A stretch of DNA of 23,428 bases from Anaerolineae bacterium. GTDB taxonomy: Bacteria; Chloroflexota; Anaerolineae; 4572-78; J111. The translations under genes and the position numbers were made by a program. Location of the stretch: assembly GCA_020433835.1 (NCBI GenBank), contig JAGRBY010000037.1, positions 1-23,428 of the forward strand, given 5' to 3'. Positions 15,941-22,787 of this stretch are shown piece by piece. The stretch's first letter is position 1, and the number at the start of each line of letters is the position of its first letter. The notes under the pieces are model-generated. The model ran no database searches, was not told the origin of the DNA, and was given only the letters and a program-made list of their open reading frames with translations.

Positions 15941-16138
15941 ATGAATGCGATTGTTATGAACCCTGGTTTACGCATTGGCCTGTGTGTAACGTGCCAACAC
16001 ATCAAAATCATCAAAAGTTCCCGAGGCAGTACATTTATCATGTGCAACCTCGCCAAAACCGATCCGCGTTTTAGAAAATACCCACCTCTCCCCGTCATCG
16101 CCTGCCCCGGCTACGAAGCGCAACCCCCAACGGGTTAA
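15941..16138 (+). CDS. Small four-cysteine protein of unknown function
   Basis: A 65-residue protein with the pattern LCVTCQHIK..RGSTFIMCN..TDPRFRKYPPLPVIACPGYE, with cysteines C15, C18, C35 and C55. The CxxC-x16-C-x19-C arrangement and the KYPPLPVxxCPGYE ending suggest a small zinc-ribbon-like or Fe-S-binding fold. I recall short uncharacterised proteins of this pattern in Actinobacteria and Chloroflexota, but cannot verify a family name. Start is uncertain: ATG at 15941 or 15956 (M6), neither with a clear ribosome site. It sits alone between the terminator of the polysaccharide operon and the promoter of the protease gene, with G+C similar to its neighbours. Codon composition and the conserved-looking motif support it being real. 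Confidence 0.65.
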   Translation: MNAIVMNPGLRIGLCVTCQHIKIIKSSRGSTFIMCNLAKTDPRFRKYPPLPVIACPGYEAQPPTG

Positions 16139-16165
16139 CCTTAGCCAATCATATCTAAATTTTCA

Positions 16166-16194
16166 TTTTATTTTTAATGTCCATTGTGTATAAT
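16166..16194 (+). promoter_or_regulatory. Candidate promoter of the metalloprotease operon
   Basis: A perfect TATAAT hexamer lies at 16189-16194 inside an AT-rich stretch (16151-16194), about 20 nt before the ATG at 16215. The -35 region is weak; the best positioned hexamer is TTTTAT at 16166-16171 (17-bp spacer). The predicted transcript would have a leader of only about 14 nt and no Shine-Dalgarno sequence, close to leaderless. Confidence 0.45.
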
Positions 16195-16214
16195 ACCGTT
16201 TGACCTTATAGACC

Positions 16215-17696
16215 ATGGCACAAACACTATTGCGCAAAAGAATAATACTTTTACTTTTTACAATAACCCTGCTTTCTCTGTTGTTGGTCAGTCCCACCTT
16301 TGCTCAAGAACCGCTCGATGATCTTTTTACCATCGATTGGGAAGAATTGAAGACCGACAACTTTATCATCGTCTATGCCGACAGCGTGACCGGAGTGCCT
16401 GACTGCGTCTGCGGTGTTGATGAGGCCGAATTCTATGCTGGCTTTATCGATGATGTATACGACGAGTTGGTTAATATCTTCGGCACCGAACTGGAAACAC
16501 CCATCAACTTACGCCTATTCCCCACCGAACAAAGTTACTACGAAGTCAACCCTATCGCCCAGCGTATTCCAGGCGTGGTGGCCCATGCCCTCAACAACCG
16601 CGAGGAAATCGCCATCGCGCTGACCCGAACCCAGGCCTTGTCGGAAGAAGATATTATCAACAACATGCGGCACGAGTTAACCCACTTCTTTGCCTCGCTG
16701 CTGTCTGACGGCAAACTAACCGCCGGTTTTCAAGAGGGCATCGCCCAATATGTCGAAAGCCCCACCGACCGCACCAGCTATGACCCGGCCCTATTGGAAG
16801 AGGCTTACAAGCAGCAGCGGTTGCTCTCCTGGGCCCAGCTCGATAGCTCCGCCGAGGTCTTTCGCGACCCGCAAGTGGCCTATCCTCAGGCGCTCTCGAT
16901 TGCCAGTTTCCTGATCGATCGCTATGGCTTCCCGACCTTTATTGATTTCATCGCGGCCAACGCATCCGAACCCGGCTACCGCAGCGCGCTGGAAGCCACC
17001 TACGGCAAATCGGCCGACCAACTGGAAGCCGAGTGGCTGGCCTACCTGCCCGAATATTTTGCCGGTCGCTGGCAAATTAACTCCATCTACGCCTATGACT
17101 TAACGCGTGTCACCCAATTGGTCGATAACGGAGCCTTCACCGATGCCCAGACCGAACTGGCAGAGATTACCGAACTCCTGCGTACCACCGATCAGCTCGA
17201 CAAACTGGCCGAAGCCGAGCAGTTGCTAGCTCAAGCCCAACAAGGTGTGAACGCCAACACGCTGGCCGATGAGTCGCGTCAGGCGCTTTTAGCCAACGAC
17301 TATACCCAAACTGTCGAAAAAGGGCATGCGGCCATTAGTGGGTACGAAGGCATCAAGTACCATGACCGCATTGAGGAAGTTCAAGCCTACATGGAGCGTG
17401 CCGAACTGGGCCAAAGTGCGCTTGTCCAGTTGGATCAGGGCCAAAACCTGCTTAACCGTTTTCGCTTTTTTGAAGCCGACAAGGAGCTTTCCGAAGCCAC
17501 GGTCTTACTGCAATCCTTAGGCAACAATGCCGCCGCCGAACAGGGCAAGACACTGTTGACAACCTCATCCCGGCGAAAAAGTTGGCTAGCCTACGGCTTG
17601 CTGGCTCTCGGTGCAATAATTATTCTTTTTAGCGTAGTCCGGCGCTTTTTCTCCCGCTATCGCACCCATCCGCTCGAAATGGAGTACACAGCATGA
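16215..17696 (+). CDS. Membrane-anchored HExxH metalloprotease (peptidase MA-like, gluzincin)
   Basis: A 493-residue protein. Residues 1-30 form a signal peptide (KRIILLLFTITLLSLLLV, likely cleavage after PTFA, before QEP). The catalytic domain contains the zinc motif HELTH (H153, E154, H157) and the downstream glutamate ligand E174 in GFQEGIAQYVE, the gluzincin arrangement of the peptidase MA (PF13485-type) family. YPQALSIASFLIDRYGFPTFIDFIA is another family hallmark. Residues about 290-450 are predicted helical and repeat-like (Ala/Glu/Leu-rich, TPR-like). A single C-terminal TM helix (about 457-475) is followed by a basic tail. This implies a protease held on the outer face of the cytoplasmic membrane. 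A closely spaced C64-x-C66 pair is unusual. It overlaps the next gene by 4 nt (ATGA), so they are coupled. Targets unknown. Confidence 0.82.
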   Translation: MAQTLLRKRIILLLFTITLLSLLLVSPTFAQEPLDDLFTIDWEELKTDNFIIVYADSVTGVPDCVCGVDEAEFYAGFIDDVYDELVNIFGTELETPINLRLFPTEQSYYEVNPIAQRIPGVVAHALNNREEIAIALTRTQALSEEDIINNMRHELTHFFASLLSDGKLTAGFQEGIAQYVESPTDRTSYDPALLEEAYKQQRLLSWAQLDSSAEVFRDPQVAYPQALSIASFLIDRYGFPTFIDFIAANASEPGYRSALEATYGKSADQLEAEWLAYLPEYFAGRWQINSIYAYDLTRVTQLVDNGAFTDAQTELAEITELLRTTDQLDKLAEAEQLLAQAQQGVNANTLADESRQALLANDYTQTVEKGHAAISGYEGIKYHDRIEEVQAYMERAELGQSALVQLDQGQNLLNRFRFFEADKELSEATVLLQSLGNNAAAEQGKTLLTTSSRRKSWLAYGLLALGAIIILFSVVRRFFSRYRTHPLEMEYTA

Positions 17697-19066
17697 CCAC
17701 CGCCGTATCCCCAACGCCGATGGTCCGTGCCCTTGAACGCCTGCGCAGCACATTTTGGCAGCGCCGCGTTCTCCATTGGACTGTTCGGGCAGCCTGGATC
17801 GCCTTACTTGTACCGACCATTGTGATGGCCGGCTATCTGTGGGCCGGTTGGCGTATTCCATGGCTGTTGTGGGTGGCGCTGGCCCTTTTGGCCGGTTTTG
17901 CGTCGATGATTTGGTCGATGCGGCCCATTAATCTTCAGCGTATGACCCGCCGCCTCGATCAATTGCTGGGGCTTCGCTCGCAGTTGATCACGGCTTTGGA
18001 AATTAGCCATAATCCCGGCGCGTCAGCCTATATCGAAAATCCTGTTACGGACAGGCTGGTACAAGAAGCCGTCAGCACTACGGCCGATATTCGCCGCCGG
18101 GTTAAACTATTGGGGCGCGGCTTCTGGTTAGAATTCAATATGCTCATGGGCATTGCTTTTATATTGGCGGCACTGCTGGTACTCGACGCCCTGACGCCTC
18201 GCCTGCCCGACGTTCCGATCATCGACCTGCCGGCGCTCGGCACCGAACCCAATGCCGATCAAATTATCCCGCCCGATCCGGTTCTCAACCCGCCGCTGCA
18301 AGATCAGCTGCAAAGTATGAGCCAGCAGCAAATCCAGGCAGCGCTGCAAGAATTGGCCGACGCGCTGCGTGACCAGGGCGCTACCCGCGCCATCGCTGAA
18401 GCGATTGATCAAGGTGATTTGGGTGGTGCGGCCGAGGAGATGCGCCGGTTGGCTGATAGATTAGGTGAACTCTCGCCGCAAGCACAGCAAGCGTTGGGGC
18501 AGTCGCTGCAAGAGGCCGCCGACAATATCGGTGGCGAAGCGCCGCCCTTTACCAATCCGTTACAGAGCGGTAACCAATCGCTTCAAACCGGTAACTTACC
18601 CGGTGCCACCCAGGCTCTGGAAGATTTAGCCGAACTGCTCGATACCCTCGACGGCTCCGGTGCCCCCGACGAATCGCAATCGGAGTCTGAGGGCGAGTCG
18701 GAACAACCCGGCGAGAGCGGCGAATCCGATCAACCCAGTGAGAGCGAAGAAAGCGGCGATCAGCAGGGTGGTGGTGACGGTGCCGGCGAAGGTGAGGACA
18801 GTGGCGAGGGCGATCAGCCCCTTGGCGAAGAAGAAGAGCGGCTGCCCATCGACGGCGAACCGCTGGAAATAGAAAGTGAAACGGACATTGAGGATCGCGT
18901 GCTGCAGCCGTCTGAGCTGGATGCTGAAACCGACGATGATCGACGTACATCCGACTCGCCATTTGCACGCCAGCCGCTGAACGCTACCGGCGATGATCTT
19001 GGCCCGGACCCGCTCAGCTATCCTTGGGAGAAACGCGATATCATTCGACAGTATTTCACACCGTAG
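17693..19066 (+). CDS. Three-TM membrane protein with acidic low-complexity tail, unknown function
   Basis: A 457-residue protein that I do not recognise as a named family. Visible architecture: two TM helices (about 33-50 and 55-74); a cytoplasmic helical segment including RMTRRLDQLLGLRSQLITALE; a third TM helix (about 149-166); a Gln/Ala-rich helical stretch (about 200-310); an acidic Ser/Glu/Gly-rich region (about 326-383); and a short conserved-looking end, DPLSYPWEKRDIIRQYFTP. The layout resembles the DUF4175-type proteins of MoxR/DUF58/Bat loci, and a short aromatic/YF terminus is typical of Bat-locus proteins. GGAG at 17681-17684, 8 nt before the ATG, is a good ribosome site. It is translationally coupled to the metalloprotease, so a shared complex is plausible. 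Its end overlaps the convergent SRPBCC gene by 11 bp. Confidence 0.75.
   Translation: MTTAVSPTPMVRALERLRSTFWQRRVLHWTVRAAWIALLVPTIVMAGYLWAGWRIPWLLWVALALLAGFASMIWSMRPINLQRMTRRLDQLLGLRSQLITALEISHNPGASAYIENPVTDRLVQEAVSTTADIRRRVKLLGRGFWLEFNMLMGIAFILAALLVLDALTPRLPDVPIIDLPALGTEPNADQIIPPDPVLNPPLQDQLQSMSQQQIQAALQELADALRDQGATRAIAEAIDQGDLGGAAEEMRRLADRLGELSPQAQQALGQSLQEAADNIGGEAPPFTNPLQSGNQSLQTGNLPGATQALEDLAELLDTLDGSGAPDESQSESEGESEQPGESGESDQPSESEESGDQQGGGDGAGEGEDSGEGDQPLGEEEERLPIDGEPLEIESETDIEDRVLQPSELDAETDDDRRTSDSPFARQPLNATGDDLGPDPLSYPWEKRDIIRQYFTP
18668..18841 (+). repeat. Acidic low-complexity coding repeat (Glu/Ser/Gly/Asp-rich)
   Basis: Codons for residues about 326-383 of the preceding protein consist almost only of Glu, Ser, Gly, Asp, Gln and Pro, with imperfect repeats of GES, SES and GEG units. 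It probably encodes a disordered, negatively charged linker on the exposed side of the membrane, able to bind cations or a basic partner. Confidence 0.7.
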
Positions 19067-19505
19067 AGGCTGTGTCCCGCTCGACCAGCCACTTGAGATT
19101 TTCTAGCCGCTTCCGTACCGTCATCCGATTGCGACCCAGTGTGTGCGACAGAAACATCAGCCAGCCCTGACCCTGAAAGGTGTGATTAATTCGAGCGAAA
19201 CCGTTTTCTGTGGCCACAACCTGCCAGCGACTATCTCCGGAGATGCCCGTCGCTTGACCGCGCCAGGTAATCGCCCGATTTTTCGGATCAAACTCTTTAA
19301 CCGTTCCCAGTGCATCCAGCACCACACCAGACAACGTTTTTACGCCCAGAACAAACTGCCACTCCTCACGCACCGGGCCGGTTGTTAAAATTTTAATACG
19401 CTGCGCCGGAACATACCACTCCGGGAGTCGTCTCAAATTCGATAATACTTGCCACGTCTGCTCTGGCGTCGCTTTAATCTCTATGGTATCCGTAGCACTA
19501 TGCAC
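19056..19505 (-). CDS. SRPBCC (START/polyketide cyclase-like) protein
   Basis: A 149-residue minus-strand protein starting at GTG. The N-terminal pattern SATDTIEIKATPEQTWQVLSNLRRLPEWYVPA is the classic SRPBCC beginning (first strand, then the PxxVWxVLSDxxxxPEW turn). The middle carries further cavity-lining strands (GTVKEFDPKNRAITWRG, SRWQVVATENGFARINHTF), and a C-terminal amphipathic helix follows (RMTVRKRLENLKWLVE). Such proteins bind hydrophobic ligands or act as cyclase-like or dehydrase-like enzymes; no specific ligand can be named. On its strand AAGGAG (19515-19520) precedes the GTG by 9 nt, a strong ribosome site. It interrupts the otherwise + strand protease/Bat region and converges on the preceding gene with an 11-bp overlap of coding ends. 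Confidence 0.8.
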   Translation of the reverse strand: MHSATDTIEIKATPEQTWQVLSNLRRLPEWYVPAQRIKILTTGPVREEWQFVLGVKTLSGVVLDALGTVKEFDPKNRAITWRGQATGISGDSRWQVVATENGFARINHTFQGQGWLMFLSHTLGRNRMTVRKRLENLKWLVERDTASTV

Positions 19506-19542
19506 GACAATCTTCTCCTTGATGAAGTGATCGAATTCAAGT

Positions 19543-19569
19543 TTGTATTTAATGATATTAGTGTATAAC
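19543..19569 (+). promoter_or_regulatory. Candidate promoter for the DUF2905-DUF58-VWA genes
   Basis: TTGTAT (19543-19548) and TATAAC (19564-19569) are spaced 15 bp apart; shifting the -35 by one base (TTTGTA) gives 16 bp. It would start transcription near 19576, about 105 nt before the DUF2905 ATG. The same AT-rich 174-bp divergent gap (19506-19679) must also carry the minus-strand SRPBCC promoter, for which I see no clear hexamers. Confidence 0.35.
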
Positions 19570-19679
19570 GCGGCTTATCTAACTCTCAGGTAAGGTTCAT
19601 ATCTATTTAATCTCAATCTATTATTCTCATCAGCTGGGACCATATGAAGAGCAAAAGAGTATAGCATTGGCAAAGTCTC

Positions 19680-19904
19680 ATGGAAAATATTGGTAAAATC
19701 ATTGTGGGTCTTGGCCTGTTGTTGGTCGTCGTTGGGCTGTGTTTCTGGCTCTTCGGTGGCCGATTGGGCTGGCTGGGTCGCCTGCCCGGCGACATTGTTA
19801 TCGAGCGCCCCAACTTCCGTTTCTACTTCCCCGTCACGACCATGATTATCGTCAGCATCGCGCTCTCGGTTCTGCTCTCAGTAATTGCCCGTCTGTTTAG
19901 ATGA
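19680..19904 (+). CDS. DUF2905 family small membrane protein
   Basis: A 74-residue protein with two TM helices (about 6-26 and 51-71) joined by a short loop carrying LGRLPGDIVIERPNFRFYFPVT, the DUF2905 signature. Function is unknown; the family is widespread in bacteria and usually encoded alone or beside RuvAB/membrane genes. No Shine-Dalgarno is visible. It lies 18 nt before the DUF58 gene and may be cotranscribed with it. Full family length, no oddities. Confidence 0.85.
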   Translation: MENIGKIIVGLGLLLVVVGLCFWLFGGRLGWLGRLPGDIVIERPNFRFYFPVTTMIIVSIALSVLLSVIARLFR

Positions 19905-19922
19905 CCAAGACCTAAAACAACC

Positions 19923-20921
19923 ATGTTCCGAAATTTCTTCAACCGCTCAACCAAGCCGGCACCACTGCCGCTTTTCGATGAAGCCTTTGTGCGCCGGCTT
20001 GAAAAATTGAGCTTCCGCACTGCGCCCAATCTGCGCGGCACCATGCCCGGCGAGCGCCGCAGCCGCCGCCTGCGTCCCGCCCTCGATTTCAGCGACCACC
20101 GACCCTACTCTCACGGCGACGACCTGCGCCATGTCGATTGGAACGCCTACTCCCGCCACGAAGAACTGTTTGTCAAGCTCGGCGAGGCTACCCAAAGCGT
20201 GAACGTCCACATCTTGCTCGACCGCAGCCGCTCGATGATCTGGGACCCAGGCCAAAGCCACGATTTAGTCGAAAAAGATATATCTACCTCGATCAAGTGG
20301 GATAATGCCCGGCGGCTGGCCGGAGCGCTGGGCTATCTGGGCCTGGCCGGTGGCGAACGGCTGGTGATCACCCCCTTTGCCCACCAAATCGACGCGGGTT
20401 TCGGCCCCACGCAGGGCAAACGCCAGGTCATCCCGGCCTTCAACTTTCTTTCCAATTTAAGCACAGCGTCGGTGGTCAAAGAAGGCGACTTAGGCTTATC
20501 GCAGAGTCTCAAAATGTACGCCGACAGACATCCCCGAGGTGGGCTGCTTATCATTATTTCCGATTTGCTCAACGCTGCCGCTTCCGGCGATGCGGGACAG
20601 GGTGCCTTGTGGCTCTCGGAAGGATTGCGCCATTTACCCGCCCCACGCTGGCAGGTGATGGTCATGCACATGCTCACCGAACAAGAACTCGATCCTGCCC
20701 TTTCCGGCGATGTCGATCTCCAAGATATGGAAACCGGTGTCCGCCTCCCCTTCCGGCTCGACAAGCAGACCCTGACCCAATACCGCCTGCGGATGCGCCG
20801 CTGGTGCAGCGAACTGCAGCACGCCTGCGCCGGGCGCAACGCCATCTACGCCCGCGTTCTGGCCGAGTGGCCCTTCGAGCGTATGGTGGTGCCTTACCTC
20901 CGCCAGCGGGGAGTGCTCTAA
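19923..20921 (+). CDS. DUF58 domain protein (Bat/MoxR-associated)
   Basis: A 332-residue soluble protein. Residues 20-60 contain the DUF58 entry region (LRGTMPGERRSRRLRPALDFSDHR). The family core RPYSHGDDLRHVDWNAYSRHEELFVKLGE spans about 60-88, and a VWA-like fold follows with a complete MIDAS-type motif HILLDRSRSM (D100, S102, S104). Family knowledge: DUF58 proteins are encoded with MoxR AAA+ ATPases and VWA proteins and are thought to act in envelope or chaperone-like assembly. Here no MoxR gene is present in the window, and the gene stands between DUF2905 and two VWA genes. Its stop codon touches the next ATG (20921/20922). No ribosome site is visible at its own start, so dependence on upstream translation is possible. 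Confidence 0.9.
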   Translation: MFRNFFNRSTKPAPLPLFDEAFVRRLEKLSFRTAPNLRGTMPGERRSRRLRPALDFSDHRPYSHGDDLRHVDWNAYSRHEELFVKLGEATQSVNVHILLDRSRSMIWDPGQSHDLVEKDISTSIKWDNARRLAGALGYLGLAGGERLVITPFAHQIDAGFGPTQGKRQVIPAFNFLSNLSTASVVKEGDLGLSQSLKMYADRHPRGGLLIIISDLLNAAASGDAGQGALWLSEGLRHLPAPRWQVMVMHMLTEQELDPALSGDVDLQDMETGVRLPFRLDKQTLTQYRLRMRRWCSELQHACAGRNAIYARVLAEWPFERMVVPYLRQRGVL

Positions 20922-22787
20922 ATGAGCTTGCTGTGGCCTTTCGCCCTGGCCGGCCTGCTAACGCTGCCCATCATCCTGATCCTACACCTACTGCGCAGCC
21001 GCCGCGACCGCTTTGCCATCCCCAGTTTGATATTTTGGCACGGCCTGCAAAAAGAGAAGGAAGGTGGCTCACCGCGCAAAATTCCGCTGTCGCTGCTGCT
21101 GTTGATGCAGCTTTTCGTGGCGATGGTCTTGACTTGTGCGCTGGCCCGACCCACCCTCTCGTTTCTGCTGGCGCTGCCGCAGCAAACGATCTTCGTGCTC
21201 GATACCACCACCAGCATGACCGCCACCGACGTCTCCGGCGGCGCTACCAGCCGCTTCGACGTTGCCCTGGCCACGATTCGCTCCTCGGTCGAGGCGATGG
21301 CCGCCCAAGATCAGATCGCCATCGTTAGCCTCGACCCCCACCCACAAATCTTGCTGACCGCCGACGGCGAACAAAGGGCCACCACGCTCACCGCGTTGGA
21401 TAACTTGGTTCCCGGCGCTACCGGGGCCAACCTCACCGCCGCGCTCTCGCTGGCGAGCGACCTGGTCAATCCCGACGTTGAAAACCGCATCATCGTCCTC
21501 ACCGACGGCAGCCTCGATCTCGACTCAGAGCCGCTGCCGACGATGACCGCGCCCGTCGAGTGGCAATTCATCCCTGAGTCAGCGCCGCCCGGCAACCAGG
21601 CCCTGTTTGATGTCTCCGCCCGCCCCTTGCCCGATGGTCGGCAGCGCATCTTTGCCCGCGCTATCAACTATGATAATGCCCCTGTCGCCCGTACGCTGCG
21701 ACTTATTGTCGATGGTGAGGTTTCGCAGGAAGAAACTGTCAACATCGATCCTCAGGCCGATGCCGTCGAGTTGTGGACAGTTGCGCCCTCGGCCCAAGCG
21801 GTCAGCGTGGAAATTGCTGAAAACGACGCCTTACCGCTCGATAACCGCGCCGATCTGCTGCTGCTCGACACCACCCGCCGCCGCGTGCTGCTCATTTCAA
21901 GCACGCCCGAAACGCTGTCCAAGGCGCTGCAAGTCCAGCCCGGTGTCGAACTGACTACGGCTGCCCCCGAAGCGCTAACCGCCTTCAATCTAACTGAATT
22001 CGATCTCGTCGTACTCGACAGCGTTCCGGCCGAACTAACCGCCTGGCCCAGCGGCAATGTTTGGGTTATCGACCCGCCCCTCAACCACCCGTTGCTGTCG
22101 GCTGATGCTATACTGCTCAATCTGCGGCCCGATATGGAAACCGCTTCGACGCTGCTCGACGGCATCGATCTCTCCGGCGTCTATTTTGGCCGCGTCGTCC
22201 AGATGCCCGTCCCCGAATGGGCGTCTATCGATCTGATGGCGACGATGGGCGAAATCGAAAACCCGTCGCCGCTCATTTTCCACGGCACGGTCGGCAGCAC
22301 GCGCGTTGTTGTCTGGACATTCGATCTAGAGGCCAGCAACCTCCCGGCCCGTCTTGCCCTGCCCCTGCTGACCGCCAACACGCTGACCACGCTGCTGGCC
22401 CCGGCCCCGCCGCCCGTTGTCAACGTCGGCGAGCCGGTGACGTTGGCCCGCAACTTTAGCGTCGAAACACCCGACGGCCAGCGCCTGTCGCTCAACACCA
22501 ACCAGAATATCACCGAAAACACCTTTACCCGCACCAAAAAACCGGGGCTTTACCGCATTTACGACAGCAACGGCACCCTGGTGGCCGGATTTGCCGTTCA
22601 CGCCGCCTCCACCGAGGAGTCGAATTTGTTGCAGCGTCCGGCCCCCGCTCAGTTCGAACAACGGCTGGCCATTGCACCGCTGCCGCCCCCCAACCCGGAC
22701 GTGAATCTGCAAGAGTTCTGGCCCTGGCTGGCCGTAGCCGGTCTGGTCGTGATTTTAATAGAAGGATGGTTCGCGTGGCGGAGATAA
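20922..22787 (+). CDS. BatA-like membrane protein with VWA domain
   Basis: A 621-residue protein. The N-terminal segment MSLLWPFALAGLLTLPIILILHLLRSRR followed by FAIPSLIFWHGL is the BatA/aerotolerance-regulator N-terminal domain (TM1 3-24, TM2 about 56-76). A VWA domain from about 86 has the MIDAS variant FVLDTTTSM (D94, T96, S98: DxTxS instead of DxSxS) and the later VLTDGSLDLD. The remaining roughly 350 residues are a beta-rich extracellular or periplasmic region ending in one C-terminal TM helix (EFWPWLAVAGLVVILIEGWFAW). GGGGAG at 20908-20913, 8 nt before the ATG, is one of the strongest ribosome sites in the window. It overlaps the next gene, so DUF58, this protein and the next form one translational unit. 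High G+C (about 67% on one hand-counted line). Confidence 0.88.
   Translation: MSLLWPFALAGLLTLPIILILHLLRSRRDRFAIPSLIFWHGLQKEKEGGSPRKIPLSLLLLMQLFVAMVLTCALARPTLSFLLALPQQTIFVLDTTTSMTATDVSGGATSRFDVALATIRSSVEAMAAQDQIAIVSLDPHPQILLTADGEQRATTLTALDNLVPGATGANLTAALSLASDLVNPDVENRIIVLTDGSLDLDSEPLPTMTAPVEWQFIPESAPPGNQALFDVSARPLPDGRQRIFARAINYDNAPVARTLRLIVDGEVSQEETVNIDPQADAVELWTVAPSAQAVSVEIAENDALPLDNRADLLLLDTTRRRVLLISSTPETLSKALQVQPGVELTTAAPEALTAFNLTEFDLVVLDSVPAELTAWPSGNVWVIDPPLNHPLLSADAILLNLRPDMETASTLLDGIDLSGVYFGRVVQMPVPEWASIDLMATMGEIENPSPLIFHGTVGSTRVVVWTFDLEASNLPARLALPLLTANTLTTLLAPAPPPVVNVGEPVTLARNFSVETPDGQRLSLNTNQNITENTFTRTKKPGLYRIYDSNGTLVAGFAVHAASTEESNLLQRPAPAQFEQRLAIAPLPPPNPDVNLQEFWPWLAVAGLVVILIEGWFAWRR
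22761..22766 (+). promoter_or_regulatory. Ribosome-binding site deciding a GTG start
   Basis: GAAGGA lies 8 nt before GTG at 22775, ideal spacing, but abuts the in-frame ATG at 22766. I therefore prefer the GTG as the start of the last gene. Confidence 0.55.

Noticed and set aside
18668..18841. CRISPR-like or tandem DNA repeat
   Set aside because: The repetition is at amino-acid level (Glu/Ser/Gly units) with irregular DNA spacing and a continuous reading frame.
18549..18968. 139-codon minus-strand open frame rich in Arg/His
   Set aside because: It is the complement of the acidic Glu/Ser/Gly low-complexity coding region, which explains its length and composition.
20333..20845. 170-codon minus-strand open frame
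   Set aside because: Antisense to DUF58; composition rich in Ser/Arg/Pro and no recognisable fold.
20609..21328. 239-codon + strand open frame in another phase
   Set aside because: It spans the junction of DUF58 and the BatA-like gene in a different frame, is Pro/Arg/Ala/His-rich low-complexity as expected from GC-rich shadow frames, and both real genes are well supported.
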